Assembly (NCBI RefSeq): GCF_965230805.1
Contig: NZ_OZ246019.1
Coordinates: 2,480,001 to 2,544,000, forward strand
Source of the DNA: Marinifilum sp965230805
GTDB lineage: Bacteria > Bacteroidota > Bacteroidia > Bacteroidales > Marinifilaceae
Direction of reading: 5' to 3'
Length of the DNA: 64,000 bases
A program made the position numbers and the translations under genes. The number at the start of each line of letters is the position of its first letter. The first letter of the stretch is position 1. Under the pieces are notes generated by a model. It was given only the letters and a program-made list of their open reading frames with translations. It was not told where the DNA came from and ran no database searches. Positions 7,837 through 16,509 of the stretch are shown here, piece by piece.

Positions 7837-9050
7837 TAGGTAAGCAGGTTACAGGCACTTCCTTCCGATCTGTTTTAAACTATAATGAAGAAAAAGTCAA
7901 AAAAGGCGTTGCTGAAATAATTGGTAGCAATATGCTCTGCAGAGATTCTAGATCCTTAGCAAAAGAGTTTGGTATGATTAGAGCCTTAAAACCCAATCTT
8001 TCTAAGGCTGTTTATCATGTATCATTAAGCATTTCTCCTGAAGAGAATCTAACCAATGATCAGTTTCAGGAGCTAGGGGAGAAATATCTCGAAGGAATGG
8101 GCTATCGAAATAGTCAATTTGTGATTTATCGTCATACAGATACGGAATGTCCCCATATTCATATTATTGCTAATCGTATCGATATGGAAGGTAAAGTTGT
8201 TAGTGATAAATGGAATTTTAAACGTTCTGAAAATATAATTCGAGAATTGGAAATAGAATTTGGGCTTCAACAAGTAAAATCATCTTCTGAGGCAAAAGAA
8301 AAAGCTCTTTCTAAAGGAGAGTTTGAATTTAATAAGCGAACAGCTTTAGCACCAATAAAAGTCCAATTGCAGGAAATGATAAAAGAAGCTCTAAAATTTA
8401 GTGCAGATCAAGAGCATTTTCAAAATATTATGAATCAAATGGGCGCTAATGTGCAATTTCATAAATCAAAATCAGGACAAACTTTTGGTATAAGTTTCGA
8501 ATATGAAGGAGTTTCGTTTAAAGGTTCTAAGCTAGGAAAAGCTTATTCCTGGAATAAAATAAAAACTCAATTAAATAATGGAAAAGATAAAACAGCAGGC
8601 CAGACAACAATTAAAGGAGAAGACAGAGCTCTTAGATCAGCAGGTACAACGCTTGCAGAATACAAACAGGAAAAACATACAAGAATTAACAGAGGCTCTT
8701 CTTCCCATTACTGCAAATCTGAATGGGATAGTACTTTCGATAAGACAGGAAGTGTTCGAAACTCAAGTGCAACAAAAGAATCTAAGTCAAATGATTCAAA
8801 AGGCAGAGTTCCAGATCGAAAAAATGAAAGAAGCAAGCAAAGAAGTTCAGGCAGCCAGAATATCACTAAAAATGAAAGCATATCTATTCTCCTTGCTAGT
8901 GGGAGTGATAACTGGGGCGATGATTTTTCTCGCCTTGTTTCTGAACTTAATAATAAACAACTAGAAAACAACTATGACAACTCTGAGAAAGAGAAAAAGA
9001 AAAAACGGAAGAAGAAAAAGTTAGATTCCTCAAAGGGAATGAGTATGTAG
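7833..9050 (+). CDS. MOBP-type relaxase (mobilisation nuclease)
   Basis: A 405-aa relaxase/VirD2-family protein. The N-terminal domain has the probable nucleophile Tyr17 (SVLNYNEEK) and the metal-binding histidine triad in HTDTECPHIHI (H101, H108, H110). It nicks oriT and leads the DNA strand into the recipient. From about residue 249 on, the sequence becomes low-complexity and Ser/Lys/Asn-rich, ending in a poly-Lys stretch; this tail coincides with an overlapping ORF (8578-8964) in another frame and probably owes its composition to it. No transfer-apparatus genes are present, so it depends on a helper element. Confidence 0.93.
   Translation: MIGKQVTGTSFRSVLNYNEEKVKKGVAEIIGSNMLCRDSRSLAKEFGMIRALKPNLSKAVYHVSLSISPEENLTNDQFQELGEKYLEGMGYRNSQFVIYRHTDTECPHIHIIANRIDMEGKVVSDKWNFKRSENIIRELEIEFGLQQVKSSSEAKEKALSKGEFEFNKRTALAPIKVQLQEMIKEALKFSADQEHFQNIMNQMGANVQFHKSKSGQTFGISFEYEGVSFKGSKLGKAYSWNKIKTQLNNGKDKTAGQTTIKGEDRALRSAGTTLAEYKQEKHTRINRGSSSHYCKSEWDSTFDKTGSVRNSSATKESKSNDSKGRVPDRKNERSKQRSSGSQNITKNESISILLASGSDNWGDDFSRLVSELNNKQLENNYDNSEKEKKKKRKKKKLDSSKGMSM
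8578..8964 (+). CDS. Overprinted coiled-coil membrane protein inside the relaxase gene
   Basis: A 128-aa ORF lies entirely within the relaxase 3' region in the +1 frame relative to it. Its product looks more protein-like than the relaxase tail it overlaps: about 95 residues of Gln/Glu/Lys-rich coiled coil (for example LLDQQVQRLQNTNRKNIQEL) and a clean C-terminal transmembrane helix (AYLFSLLVGVITGAMIFLAL) ending in LNLIINN. This is the architecture of small tail-anchored mobilisation accessory proteins. The relaxase frame here is low-complexity, consistent with constraint acting on this frame. I cannot identify a family. Confidence 0.55.
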   Translation: MEKIKQQARQQLKEKTELLDQQVQRLQNTNRKNIQELTEALLPITANLNGIVLSIRQEVFETQVQQKNLSQMIQKAEFQIEKMKEASKEVQAARISLKMKAYLFSLLVGVITGAMIFLALFLNLIINN

Positions 9051-9062
9051 AAAATAAAAAAA

Positions 9063-9104
9063 AGGTGAACGCCACATTCACCTATAATTTAAATACGCCA
9101 CATT
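9063..9104 (+). repeat. Hairpin and ACGCCACATT direct repeat before the primase gene
   Basis: The 69-bp gap between relaxase and primase contains the stem AGGTGAA / TTCACCT (9063-9083) and two copies of ACGCCACATT (9069-9078 and 9095-9104). They may serve as a replication-initiation or translational-control site; this is only a positional guess. Confidence 0.35.
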
Positions 9105-9119
9105 ATTCATGTGTAATCT

Positions 9120-11789
9120 ATGAGCAAAAATAACAAAAATGGATCTATTAACCTAATAGATAGGATAAATCAAAGTCCTGAAATGCAATTGAAAATTATT
9201 CAGCATTTTTTTCCACAAGCTACATTAAAGAAAAAGTTTAAGACTCACGAAGAGAAGACTCCCTCTACATCTATTAAATTAAGTGATGGTAAATACTGGC
9301 TAAAGAACTTTGCTTCTTCAGATAAGGCAATGGATTGTTTTAATATTGCAAGGGAGAAGTTAGAAGTAGAAATGTCGGAAGTTCTTAAATATTTGACAAG
9401 TAATCTATTTCCTGAGTACTGCTATAAGGAATATGGTACAAAACCTAGAACTGTTGTCGAAAAGCAAATTTTTGCAATAAAAAACAATCCAATAACTCAA
9501 GCTAAAGCTTATCTTGAAGGGCGAGGTATTGGATGTGATAAATTACCATCCAATTCCTTTTATCAGAACAATTCAAAAAATGGAGTGCTAGATGGAATAG
9601 TTTTTCTGGATTCAAAAGAAAGATTAATAAATAAGAGATATTTTGAAGACAAAGAAGGACGAGGTAATTATCTTAATCAAGGTGATTTAAACGGGTCTTT
9701 ATATACTAAATGTTATCAAGAAAACAAGGATACTGTTTTTATTACGGAAGGTGTTATAAATACTTTGTCTTTGTATCCTGTTTATTCAGGTATAGCAATC
9801 TTTAGTGCTACTAATAAAGTTTCAAAGTCAGGAATTGCATCATTTATTCAAAATAAAAAGGTTGTAATAGCATTAGACAACGATAAAGGAGGGAATGAAG
9901 CTGCTGAAATTCTCTATCAGAAAATAATGAAATGGGATATATCGGTAATTTCTATTCACAAATTGATAGTTCCAGAGGGGAAGGATATAAATGATCTTTT
10001 AAAGGATAATAATTTGTTCTCTTTCTTAAAGCAGGTTAAAAACTACAAGCAGCTTTACCCTGAATATATGTCCAATTCGGAAGATGAGAAAAGAGACATT
10101 AATGATGTTGGATTTTTTAAAAGAAATAGCTGTTACTATGTAGAGGATCAATTTAAAGGGAAAGTGCGAGAGAGAAGAATTTCTAATTTTATCATGAAAG
10201 TTCTTTACTTTTTACCGGATGGATCGGATGATGCTAAACGAATTTTTTTAATTCAAAACAGATCTGGTAAATCTGTACTTTTAACAATATCTTCAAAAAA
10301 TTTAAACTTAAAATCATTCAAATCCAGTATTGCATCGGTTGGTGGTTTTTCCTTTTTGGGGTCACAATACGAGTTGGATGTTATTCTTGAATCGTTAAGG
10401 GAAAGGGAGGAAACAGCCAATAATATTGACATATTAGGGTATCAAACCGAATATAATTTGTATGCCTTCAGTAATGGAATAATTCATGAAGGAGGTTTTT
10501 GTAAAGTTGATAGGTTTGGTGTTGTAAAAGTTAATGGAAAATCTCTATATATTCCAGCTTTTAGTATAATTAACAAGCATTCTATATGGTATGACAAGGA
10601 AAAAAGATTCAAATTTTTATCTGGTAGGATAAAATTTGCGGAATGGGCTGATTTACTCTATAAAGCTTATCATGATAAAGCAGTGGTTGGAATGTGCTTT
10701 GTGATAGGGGGATTATTTCGAGATTATATATTCAGGGAATTGGGCTTTTATCCTTTTCTATTTCTATTTGGGGATTATGGAGTTGGTAAAACTACATTTT
10801 CAGAATTCTTCTTAAGCTTATTTGGACCAGGGAGCAGAGGGATTTCACTAGAGGGAGGATCGACTTCTAAATCCGTTGCGAGAAGTGCGGATCAACAACG
10901 AAATGCCTTATTGTATCTTAAAGAGTTAAACGCAAAAATTGAATCTAAAATTACAGGATTCTTAAAGACTGCTTATGATGGTGATGGATATTCAAGAGCT
11001 CAACTTTCCAATGATAACAAGACTCATGATATTCAGGTTAATTCAGCAATCATGTTAGATGGAAATTACTTGCCTACCATGTCATCAGCCTTGTATAGTA
11101 GAATGATCATTATAAACTTTTCGAGTCATCTCTTTTCAGATGAAGAAACAGAAGCTTTTCAAATTCTTAAAAAAGAGGCAAAAGCTGGTTTTGGTAAAGT
11201 GATATTAGAAATATTGAATCACCGATCACATTTTGTTAGAGAGTTTAGGGAACAATTCGATCTTGTTTATCATGAATTGAAGTTTCAGAATTCAAAAACT
11301 GCAAAATACTCTGAACGAAATGTAAAGCATATTACTTTGCTCTTAGCGATTTATAAAATAATGAGTGTTAAGTTGAATTTTCCAATGAAATACGAAGAGT
11401 TGTATGATTGCTTATTGGAAAATGCAAGAGAGCAAGAAGAGTCATTGCAACGTGTAGGTGAGATTAATCAGTTTTGGGAAGTAGTTGAATCACTCAAATC
11501 TGAATCTAAATTGAAAAAGCAACATTTTGGGTTCATTCAGCATGATGGAAAAGAATTGTTAGGAATCCATTTCAAACTAATATATCCATTGTACAGAAGG
11601 TTCTGTCTTAATCAAAATCAACCATCTCTAGACTCTGGAACATTATTGGCCCTATTGAAAGACCAGAAGTCATTTGTAAAGACCTGGCAAAAGGGTCGAG
11701 TTGATTCTCATACAATTAAAGGATTAGGAAGTGCATATTTATTTGAATTTGAAAAATTACCATTAGAAAAAGAATTATGGCTAAAATAA
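9120..11789 (+). CDS. Primase-helicase (Toprim plus P-loop ATPase)
   Basis: An 889-aa replication protein. The N-terminal ~120 residues resemble a degenerate primase zinc-finger-like domain (THEEKTPSTSIKLSDGKYWL). A Toprim domain follows, with the acidic VFITEG at about residue 206 and IALDNDKGG at about 253. A helicase-type ATPase has Walker A in FGDYGVGKTT at about 549-558. This fits primase-helicases that start or support replication of the excised element. It overlaps parA by 13 nt. Substrate and exact clade are not resolved. Confidence 0.8.
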   Translation: MSKNNKNGSINLIDRINQSPEMQLKIIQHFFPQATLKKKFKTHEEKTPSTSIKLSDGKYWLKNFASSDKAMDCFNIAREKLEVEMSEVLKYLTSNLFPEYCYKEYGTKPRTVVEKQIFAIKNNPITQAKAYLEGRGIGCDKLPSNSFYQNNSKNGVLDGIVFLDSKERLINKRYFEDKEGRGNYLNQGDLNGSLYTKCYQENKDTVFITEGVINTLSLYPVYSGIAIFSATNKVSKSGIASFIQNKKVVIALDNDKGGNEAAEILYQKIMKWDISVISIHKLIVPEGKDINDLLKDNNLFSFLKQVKNYKQLYPEYMSNSEDEKRDINDVGFFKRNSCYYVEDQFKGKVRERRISNFIMKVLYFLPDGSDDAKRIFLIQNRSGKSVLLTISSKNLNLKSFKSSIASVGGFSFLGSQYELDVILESLREREETANNIDILGYQTEYNLYAFSNGIIHEGGFCKVDRFGVVKVNGKSLYIPAFSIINKHSIWYDKEKRFKFLSGRIKFAEWADLLYKAYHDKAVVGMCFVIGGLFRDYIFRELGFYPFLFLFGDYGVGKTTFSEFFLSLFGPGSRGISLEGGSTSKSVARSADQQRNALLYLKELNAKIESKITGFLKTAYDGDGYSRAQLSNDNKTHDIQVNSAIMLDGNYLPTMSSALYSRMIIINFSSHLFSDEETEAFQILKKEAKAGFGKVILEILNHRSHFVREFREQFDLVYHELKFQNSKTAKYSERNVKHITLLLAIYKIMSVKLNFPMKYEELYDCLLENAREQEESLQRVGEINQFWEVVESLKSESKLKKQHFGFIQHDGKELLGIHFKLIYPLYRRFCLNQNQPSLDSGTLLALLKDQKSFVKTWQKGRVDSHTIKGLGSAYLFEFEKLPLEKELWLK

Positions 11790-12526
11790 TATCAATCATC
11801 AATCAAAAAGGAGGAGTGGGGAAAACAACAACCACCTGTTCACTAGCTACTGCCCTCAGTTTAAAAGGAAAGAAAGTATTACTTGTGGATCTGGATCCGC
11901 AATCCAACCTATCTCAATCGTTGGGAATCGGCGATTTCGAAAATAATATATATCAAGCTTTAAAACGGGAGTCTGAATTTTTACCAATAGAGGTTATGAA
12001 TAATTTAAGTCTTGTTCCATCTTGTATGGATTTGAGCGCATTGGAAAACGAAATGAATAATGAGCCAGGCAGGGAATATCTACTTAAAGAACTGTTAGAG
12101 CCAGTTAAGGATCAATATGACTTTATTTTAATTGATTGTTCTCCTTCGATTGGTTTAATTGCATTAAATGCTCTTTCTGCTTGCGATACATTTATAATTC
12201 CGGTTCTTCCCCATCATCTGAGTATTCAAGGTTTAAGTGGGTTAGCAGATGTTGCTAAAAAAATTAAATCCAGAATTAACTCAAGATTAAAACTCGAAGG
12301 AGTGCTTATTACTCAGTTTAGCCATCGTAAGGTTTTACATCGTGATGTGCAGATGGCTTTGAAAAATCATTTTAAGGGAAGGTTATATAACACCACCATT
12401 CGAGAGAATATCTCTCTTGCAGAAGCACCTTCTGCTGGCTTAGATATTTTTCGATATGCACCCAATAGTAATGGAGCTGAAGACTATTTAAAGCTATGTG
12501 AGGAATTTTTAAGCAAGCAATCTTAA
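11777..12526 (+). CDS. parA: ParA-family partition ATPase
   Basis: A 249-aa protein with the deviant Walker A motif INQKGGVGKTTTT (residues 8-20), VLLVDLDPQSN and a later LIDCSPS, diagnostic of ParA/Soj ATPases. ParA positions or segregates plasmids and excised ICEs together with a DNA-binding partner. The start overlaps the primase-helicase 3' end, so both are likely expressed together. A small basic protein follows 44 nt downstream, as in many Bacteroidota elements. Confidence 0.95.
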   Translation: MAKIISIINQKGGVGKTTTTCSLATALSLKGKKVLLVDLDPQSNLSQSLGIGDFENNIYQALKRESEFLPIEVMNNLSLVPSCMDLSALENEMNNEPGREYLLKELLEPVKDQYDFILIDCSPSIGLIALNALSACDTFIIPVLPHHLSIQGLSGLADVAKKIKSRINSRLKLEGVLITQFSHRKVLHRDVQMALKNHFKGRLYNTTIRENISLAEAPSAGLDIFRYAPNSNGAEDYLKLCEEFLSKQS

Positions 12527-12570
12527 TATTTTTCTAATTGATACCATAAACACCATTAAAACCATATACT

Positions 12571-12843
12571 ATGGCAGGAAAGAATTTTAAATCGGGTATT
12601 GATGGATTATTACAGGCCAGCACTTCCGAAAAAAAAGAATCTGATAAAGAAAAAAATAAAACTGTTAAAAAAATAAAGACGGGGATTAAAGCAACTTATT
12701 ACTACAATGCAACACAGTTGGATAAAATAAAAGCAATTGCCTATTACGATAGAAAACCTATCGGAAAAGTGATTGAGGAGGCATTGGAAGAGTATATTCA
12801 ATCGTATAAGAACATGACCAAAGCCCAAAAGTTAAAGCGTTAA
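12571..12843 (+). CDS. ParA-partner-like small protein (probable ribbon-helix-helix)
   Basis: A 90-aa very basic protein. Its disordered Lys/Glu-rich N-terminus is followed by IKATYYYNATQLDKIKAIAY, then KPIGKVIEEALEEYIQSY, which fits a ribbon-helix-helix DNA-binding fold. Its place after parA and before a cluster of GTTTACA repeats suggests that it is the centromere-binding partner (inference). It lacks the ParB core domain. Confidence 0.7.
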   Translation: MAGKNFKSGIDGLLQASTSEKKESDKEKNKTVKKIKTGIKATYYYNATQLDKIKAIAYYDRKPIGKVIEEALEEYIQSYKNMTKAQKLKR

Positions 12844-12933
12844 AACTGTTTAAATTAAAAGGAAAGAATCTGCTGTATGGTGGATTTTTTTTTGCCTTGA
12901 ATTAACTTCATTATAGAAAAATTGAAATTTCAT

Positions 12934-13079
12934 TGTAAACCTGTAAATCATTATGGTGTTATTGGTTATAAGGTATATATAATCAGTCGTTTGTGTGATT
13001 GCATTAAGGTTTACAATGGGTTTACACAGGTTTACATGGGATTTTAATGTAAAGATAATTAATGGATTATGGGTTTACA
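12934..13079. repeat. GGTTTACA/TGTAAAC repeat cluster (parS or ori candidate)
   Basis: Four direct copies of GGTTTACA lie at 13008-13015, 13019-13026, 13029-13036 and 13072-13079, and inverted copies at 12934-12940 (TGTAAAC), 12942-12947 and 13049-13054 (TGTAAA). They start 91 bp after the ParA-partner-like gene. A second cluster with the same order (two inverted copies, then direct copies) lies at 55149-55227. The pattern suits binding sites of the small DNA-binding protein. Confidence 0.6.
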
Positions 13080-13145
13080 TTGTTTTTTCTTTATCAGATT
13101 CTTTTTTGGATTATTATATTGTGATTGTATAAGGCACATATTAAC

Positions 13146-13517
13146 GCATGTCCTGAGATGAAATATCCACAAGCACAGATTGATTTTTTTTGAAACCTGA
13201 AGCCGCTAAAAAGAGCAGTTGAAGCTTTTCAAAAACTACCCAAGCTGAATGATTCTGAAGTTTGTATTTTGTCAGCTCCATCTGAAATGAATCCTTTATC
13301 CTATATGGAAAAAAGAATTAGGGTTGAGAGTCGTCTAGTATATGGAGCGGTGAATAAATTGACTCTTTCGCCAAATAAAGCATTGTTAAAAGGCGATTAT
13401 TTAATTGATGATTATATCGAAGGAAAAGGTCAGGGTCAGGTTGAAGGAAAGCTAATAAATTTTGGATCTGATGAGTTTCCAGATTGGGATTCTGTATTAA
13501 AATACTTCTTGATTTAG
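13146..13517 (+). pseudogene. Remnant of a 5'(3')-deoxyribonucleotidase (NT5C-type)
   Basis: The C-terminal half is readable: VCILSAPSEMNPLSYMEKR, then NKALLKGDYLIDDYIEGKG and LINFGSDEFPDW, which match the NT5C-type deoxynucleotidase family. Upstream, PEMKYPQAQIDFF and LKPLKRAVEAFQKL are in different frames on either side of a poly-T run (13184-13191), so there is a frameshift. The N-terminal catalytic Asp motif of the HAD fold is missing. The gene is dead; a TTG at 13269 could at most start an 82-aa fragment. Confidence 0.65.
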
Positions 13518-14162
13518 TAATTTTTTATCAGAGTGATTTGCGAACAACATTTGGTTAAGAGCAAGCCATGTTTTAGCTACGGAAAACCCTTGCACAACTA
13601 CTTGAAATTTTCTTCACATTCGTTTGAAAAATTATTACTCGGTACAGCTCGTAAGGATGAAAATATTATACTGTAAGGGAAGAAATTGAAAGACTAAATT
13701 TCCAGGATGGTCAATCGCAGAATTATTATTCCGAACAATTAATCTAGTTAACAGTTTCCTATTAAGATAATCTAATTTATTCTGATAAAACAGCTCTTTT
13801 TGTTCGTTTGACTATTGAGGTGAGATACTATTGAATTATTGAAAAGAAGAGCCATTGTTGAATTAGGTGAATATATTAATCTTGTATTAATATAATAACG
13901 AAAACCTTGATGTAATATTAAGGAACATCGAAAGGCTGCACCTAAACATTGATATTTTCTTTTGAAACGAATTTACCAAAAGTTCGAATCCCACTTCCTT
14001 CTAATTTTAGTAATATGGGCGTTTCAGTTGTGATGGGAGGATCTTGTGCAAACAAAGTCGTTGCTGTGAAAACAATTATGAATTTAATTATCAATCAGTC
14101 ATAGATAATGTTTTAAGTGGTATATTCCTTCGATTGGATCTTTTCTTTATTATTGCCATAAA
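13518..14162. other. Degenerate non-coding stretch
   Basis: No intact gene is seen in 645 bp. A 50-codon open piece at about 13942-14102 (+; includes SNMGVSVVMGGSCANKVVA) has a protein-like composition but no plausible start and no recognised family; it may be the end of a lost gene. The segment sits among pseudogenes and looks like decaying DNA. Confidence 0.5.
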
Positions 14163-14431
14163 TCAACAATTTCCTATTCCTGCCTTAACTAAAGTGTCTT
14201 TTTTGATTTCATATTTTCACAGCAACCTAATAGTTTCCCGTCAACTGTAATGGCAGGAAATCTTTTAACTACATATCCCTTTATTTTGGTAAGACAAATT
14301 TTAGTTTCGCATTGATCTGAAAGATTATGAATAGTGATTTAACAAATATCGACAGCTATATCTCTTACTAATTGCACAACAGGTTCACACATTGGGTAGA
14401 CTGCTATAAAGGTTTCGATTTGTCGTTTCAT
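14163..14431 (-). pseudogene. Decayed thioredoxin-like redox/metal protein
   Basis: The reverse strand from the ATG at 14431 reads MKRQIETFIAVYPMCEPVVQ, an in-frame TAA, then LSDQCETKICLTKIKGYV, PAITVDGKLLGCCEN, and after a frameshift LVKAGIGNC. This matches the small thioredoxin-family proteins often found in metal-resistance loci. The expected CPxC motif reads YPMC, so the first active-site Cys is lost by a TGC-to-TAC-type change. Stop, frameshift and lost cysteine together show inactivation. Confidence 0.65.
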
Positions 14432-14528
14432 ATTTTTTAAGATTTAGTTAACCGAGGAACAAAGATGAGATGACAGAGATGGCGGTAAACAAATTCATTC
14501 AGGAAAATCACTCTTATTGAGAATTGTA

Positions 14529-14681
14529 CTACCTTAGCTGTTCTTCAATTTGACGAATTTCTTTCAACTTTTCGGTCACATCATCCAATTGCAGGTGTGG
14601 GAATTCCTCCATTAAATTATTCAATCTGTTTTTTATGTCTTTTGTTAAGTCTTTGGGTAATTGATATCCCTCTTGTTCCAT
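14529..14681 (-). CDS. Small 50-aa acidic/helical protein, unknown
   Basis: An intact short ORF on the minus strand starts MEQEGYQLPKDLTKDIKNRL and ends EIRQIEEQLR. It is entirely alpha-helical in character with no cysteines. It lies 97 nt upstream of the decayed thioredoxin-like gene on the same strand and may have belonged to the same operon. It could equally be a chance or remnant ORF. Confidence 0.4.
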   Translation of the reverse strand: MEQEGYQLPKDLTKDIKNRLNNLMEEFPHLQLDDVTEKLKEIRQIEEQLR

Positions 14682-14865
14682 TATATCGGTTTTTTTCTAG
14701 CTGATAAGGTGTGTTGTTTGTTGTGCACGCTCATCATGGTTACTCCAGAGCTTCTTTTAATTTAGGTCACTCTTATATAAGCACTTCCCGATTAAGCTGC
14801 AATCATTTAATCATTTGCTTAAATGTTTATTTGTTTTTAAATTTGCTTCAGCAAAAAGGATGGAT

Positions 14866-15237
14866 ATGAAAACTATGACGTGTATACGAAAGAAAGCAGA
14901 CCCTGTGAAGATTTCCAAATTTTCAAACGTGATTAACACTAACAAATCGAATTTTACCAGGGTAGGCAAACAATTGAGTCTGATTGGAAACGAAGTCCGC
15001 TTAAAAATTCTTTGGCTGCTTCAGCAGGGTGAACTATGTGTTTGTGACTTAAGCGACATCTTAAAGATGACCATACCTGCCGTTTCCCAGCATTTAAGGA
15101 AGCTTAAGGATTTGGAAATGGTCGACTTTCGAAGGGAGGGAAAAACACTCTACTATTTTATTCATCCTCAAATGTCCGATATAATCGTTCTTCTTTTAAT
15201 GGAATTTGCAAATAAATTAGAAACTGAAACCGTATGA
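14866..15237 (+). CDS. ArsR/SmtB-family metal-sensing repressor
   Basis: A winged-helix repressor with the metal-binding helix motif ELCVCDL (about residue 55), as in ArsR/CadC sensors, followed by the recognition helix region MTIPAVSQHLRKLKDLEMV. I chose the ATG at 14866 because AAAGGA lies 5 nt before it; an ATG at 14860 and a longer frame to 14815 are also open. It overlaps the MerTP gene by 4 nt, so it should autoregulate the mer-like unit in response to a thiophilic ion. The palindrome TTTGCT-TC-AGCAAA (14842-14855) just upstream is a possible operator. Confidence 0.9.
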   Translation: MKTMTCIRKKADPVKISKFSNVINTNKSNFTRVGKQLSLIGNEVRLKILWLLQQGELCVCDLSDILKMTIPAVSQHLRKLKDLEMVDFRREGKTLYYFIHPQMSDIIVLLLMEFANKLETETV

Positions 15238-15853
15238 AAACCCAAGAATCAACCAGAAGGGTAATAGGAGTTAGTATCCTCTCCTCAGTTGCAGCCTCGC
15301 TTTATTGTATAACCCCTGTATTGGTATTACTTACAGGAAGCAGCGGTCTAGCATCTACTTTTTCGTTTATGGAACCGGTGCGCCCCTATCTCATTGCTTT
15401 AACAGTGATTGTATTGGGCTTTGCCTGGTACCAAAAATTGAAACCCCGAAAAAGCGAGTCAATTGAATGTGCCTGTGACAAGAAAGAGAAGAAAACTCCC
15501 TTTGTTCAAGGTAGATTCTTTTTGAATCTGGTTACCCTCTTTATTGCTGTAATGCTTGCTTTTCCCTGGTATTCTCAGGTGTTTTACCCTGAAGCAAAAG
15601 GAAACATCACTATTTTGGAAAGCTCTAAAATTGAAATCGTGAAAATGGACATTAAAGGTATGACCTGCATCAGCTGTGAATCTCATTTAGTATATGAGGT
15701 GTCCCAATTTAGGGGATTTATTTAGGCAAGTGCTGATTATGCTACAGAAGAAGCATCTGTTACATTTGATAACACCAAATTCTTGATTGACAGTATAGTT
15801 TTAGTGATTGATAAAACTGGGTATAAAGTAATTGCAATTAAAAGAAAAAACTA
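15234..15853 (+). pseudogene. merT: Mercuric transport protein MerTP, interrupted by an in-frame TAG
   Basis: The N-terminal half is a MerT-like three-helix membrane transporter and the C-terminal part an HMA domain (GMTCISCESHLVYEVSQFRG). The frame stops at TAG (15723-15725) after 163 codons, but the same frame continues with SADYATEEASVTFDNTKF and GYKVIAIKRKN to the TAA at 15851-15853, giving the normal fused MerTP length of about 206. The first helix reads SLYCITP where I expect a vicinal CC pair, so Cys24 is Tyr. No merA is present in the window. Likely non-functional, unless the amber codon is read through. Confidence 0.75.
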
Positions 15854-16066
15854 ATGAAGAAAACCATCGAACTACATTCTGTCTTTACTTGTCCTAACTG
15901 TGGGTACCAAAAAGAGGAAGAAATGCCCACGGATGCTTGCCAATTTCTCTATGAATGCAAGAATTGTAAGGCTTTGCTTAAACCGAAGCCAGGAGACTGC
16001 TGTGTTTATTGCTCCTATGGGGCGGTTCCATGTCCTCCGATTCAAAAAAATAAAAGTTGTTGTTAA
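15854..16066 (+). CDS. GDCCVxC-domain protein
   Basis: A 70-aa cysteine-rich protein with CPNCGY near the N-terminus, ECKNCKALLKP in the middle and the signature GDCCVYCSYG followed by PCPP, ending in KNKSCC. This is the GDCCVxC family, which accompanies mercury and other metal genes; some homologues contain selenocysteine, but here the motif uses TGT/TGC cysteines. Its ATG abuts the MerTP TAA (TAATG). Probably binds metal through thiols in the cytoplasm; the biochemical role is unknown. A dead second copy lies at 29304. Confidence 0.85.
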   Translation: MKKTIELHSVFTCPNCGYQKEEEMPTDACQFLYECKNCKALLKPKPGDCCVYCSYGAVPCPPIQKNKSCC

Positions 16067-16077
16067 TTTGGAAAAAA

Positions 16078-16491
16078 ATGATCTCGGAATTAGATAATAA
16101 ACTCAAATCCAAAAATATTAAACCAACCGCAATGCGTAAGTTGGTTCTACAGATGTTGGTCAAGCAAAAGACGGCCATCAGTCTGCCTGAATTGGAGCTA
16201 CAATTTGAAAAAGTTGACAGGGCTACTCTTTACAGGACATTAAAAACCTTTGAAGAGAAAAAACTAATCCATCGTATTGAGGATGGATCCGGGGCAGTAA
16301 AATATGCTTTGTGCCATGAAAAATGCAATTGCTATCCGGAAGATCTGCATGTCCATTTTCTTTGTACTAAATGCAATCATACATATTGCTTGGAGGAAAT
16401 TCAAATTCCTGTTATCAATCTTCCACATGGTTTTGTTCTTGCAAGCGTAAACATGGTGGTAAAAGGAATCTGTTCCAATTGCAAGAAATAA
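16078..16491 (+). CDS. Fur-family transcriptional regulator
   Basis: A 137-aa Fur/Zur-type regulator. The N-terminal winged helix contains KPTAMRKLVLQML and VDRATLYRTLKTFEEKKLIH. The dimerisation domain contains the metal-ligand region HVHFLCTKCNHTYCLEE and a C-terminal GICSNCKK, i.e. the two CxxC pairs of the structural zinc site. I prefer the ATG at 16078 (MISELDNKL) over 16057, because the earlier start lies inside the preceding gene. It ends 3 nt before a 7-1-7 palindrome and directly upstream of the Czc-type operon, which it probably controls. Confidence 0.9.
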   Translation: MISELDNKLKSKNIKPTAMRKLVLQMLVKQKTAISLPELELQFEKVDRATLYRTLKTFEEKKLIHRIEDGSGAVKYALCHEKCNCYPEDLHVHFLCTKCNHTYCLEEIQIPVINLPHGFVLASVNMVVKGICSNCKK

Positions 16492-16494
16492 CTT

Positions 16495-16509
16495 TGCAAC
16501 TCAGTTGCA
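16495..16509. promoter_or_regulatory. 7-1-7 palindrome TGCAACT-C-AGTTGCA, candidate Fur-family operator
   Basis: A perfect 7-bp inverted repeat around one base lies 53 bp before the start of the DUF6660-like gene. Fur-family repressors classically bind 7-1-7 palindromes. A possible promoter -7 box, GATATTTG (16522-16529, one mismatch to TAnnTTTG), follows, so occupancy would block transcription of the efflux operon. Confidence 0.65.

Noticed and set aside
13975..14000. tRNA T-loop-like GTTCGAATCCCAC
   Set aside because: The flanking bases do not form a T-stem or acceptor stem, and no cloverleaf can be built.
14044..14250. 68-aa plus-strand ORF
   Set aside because: It lies antisense to the thioredoxin-like remnant and has no protein-like features.
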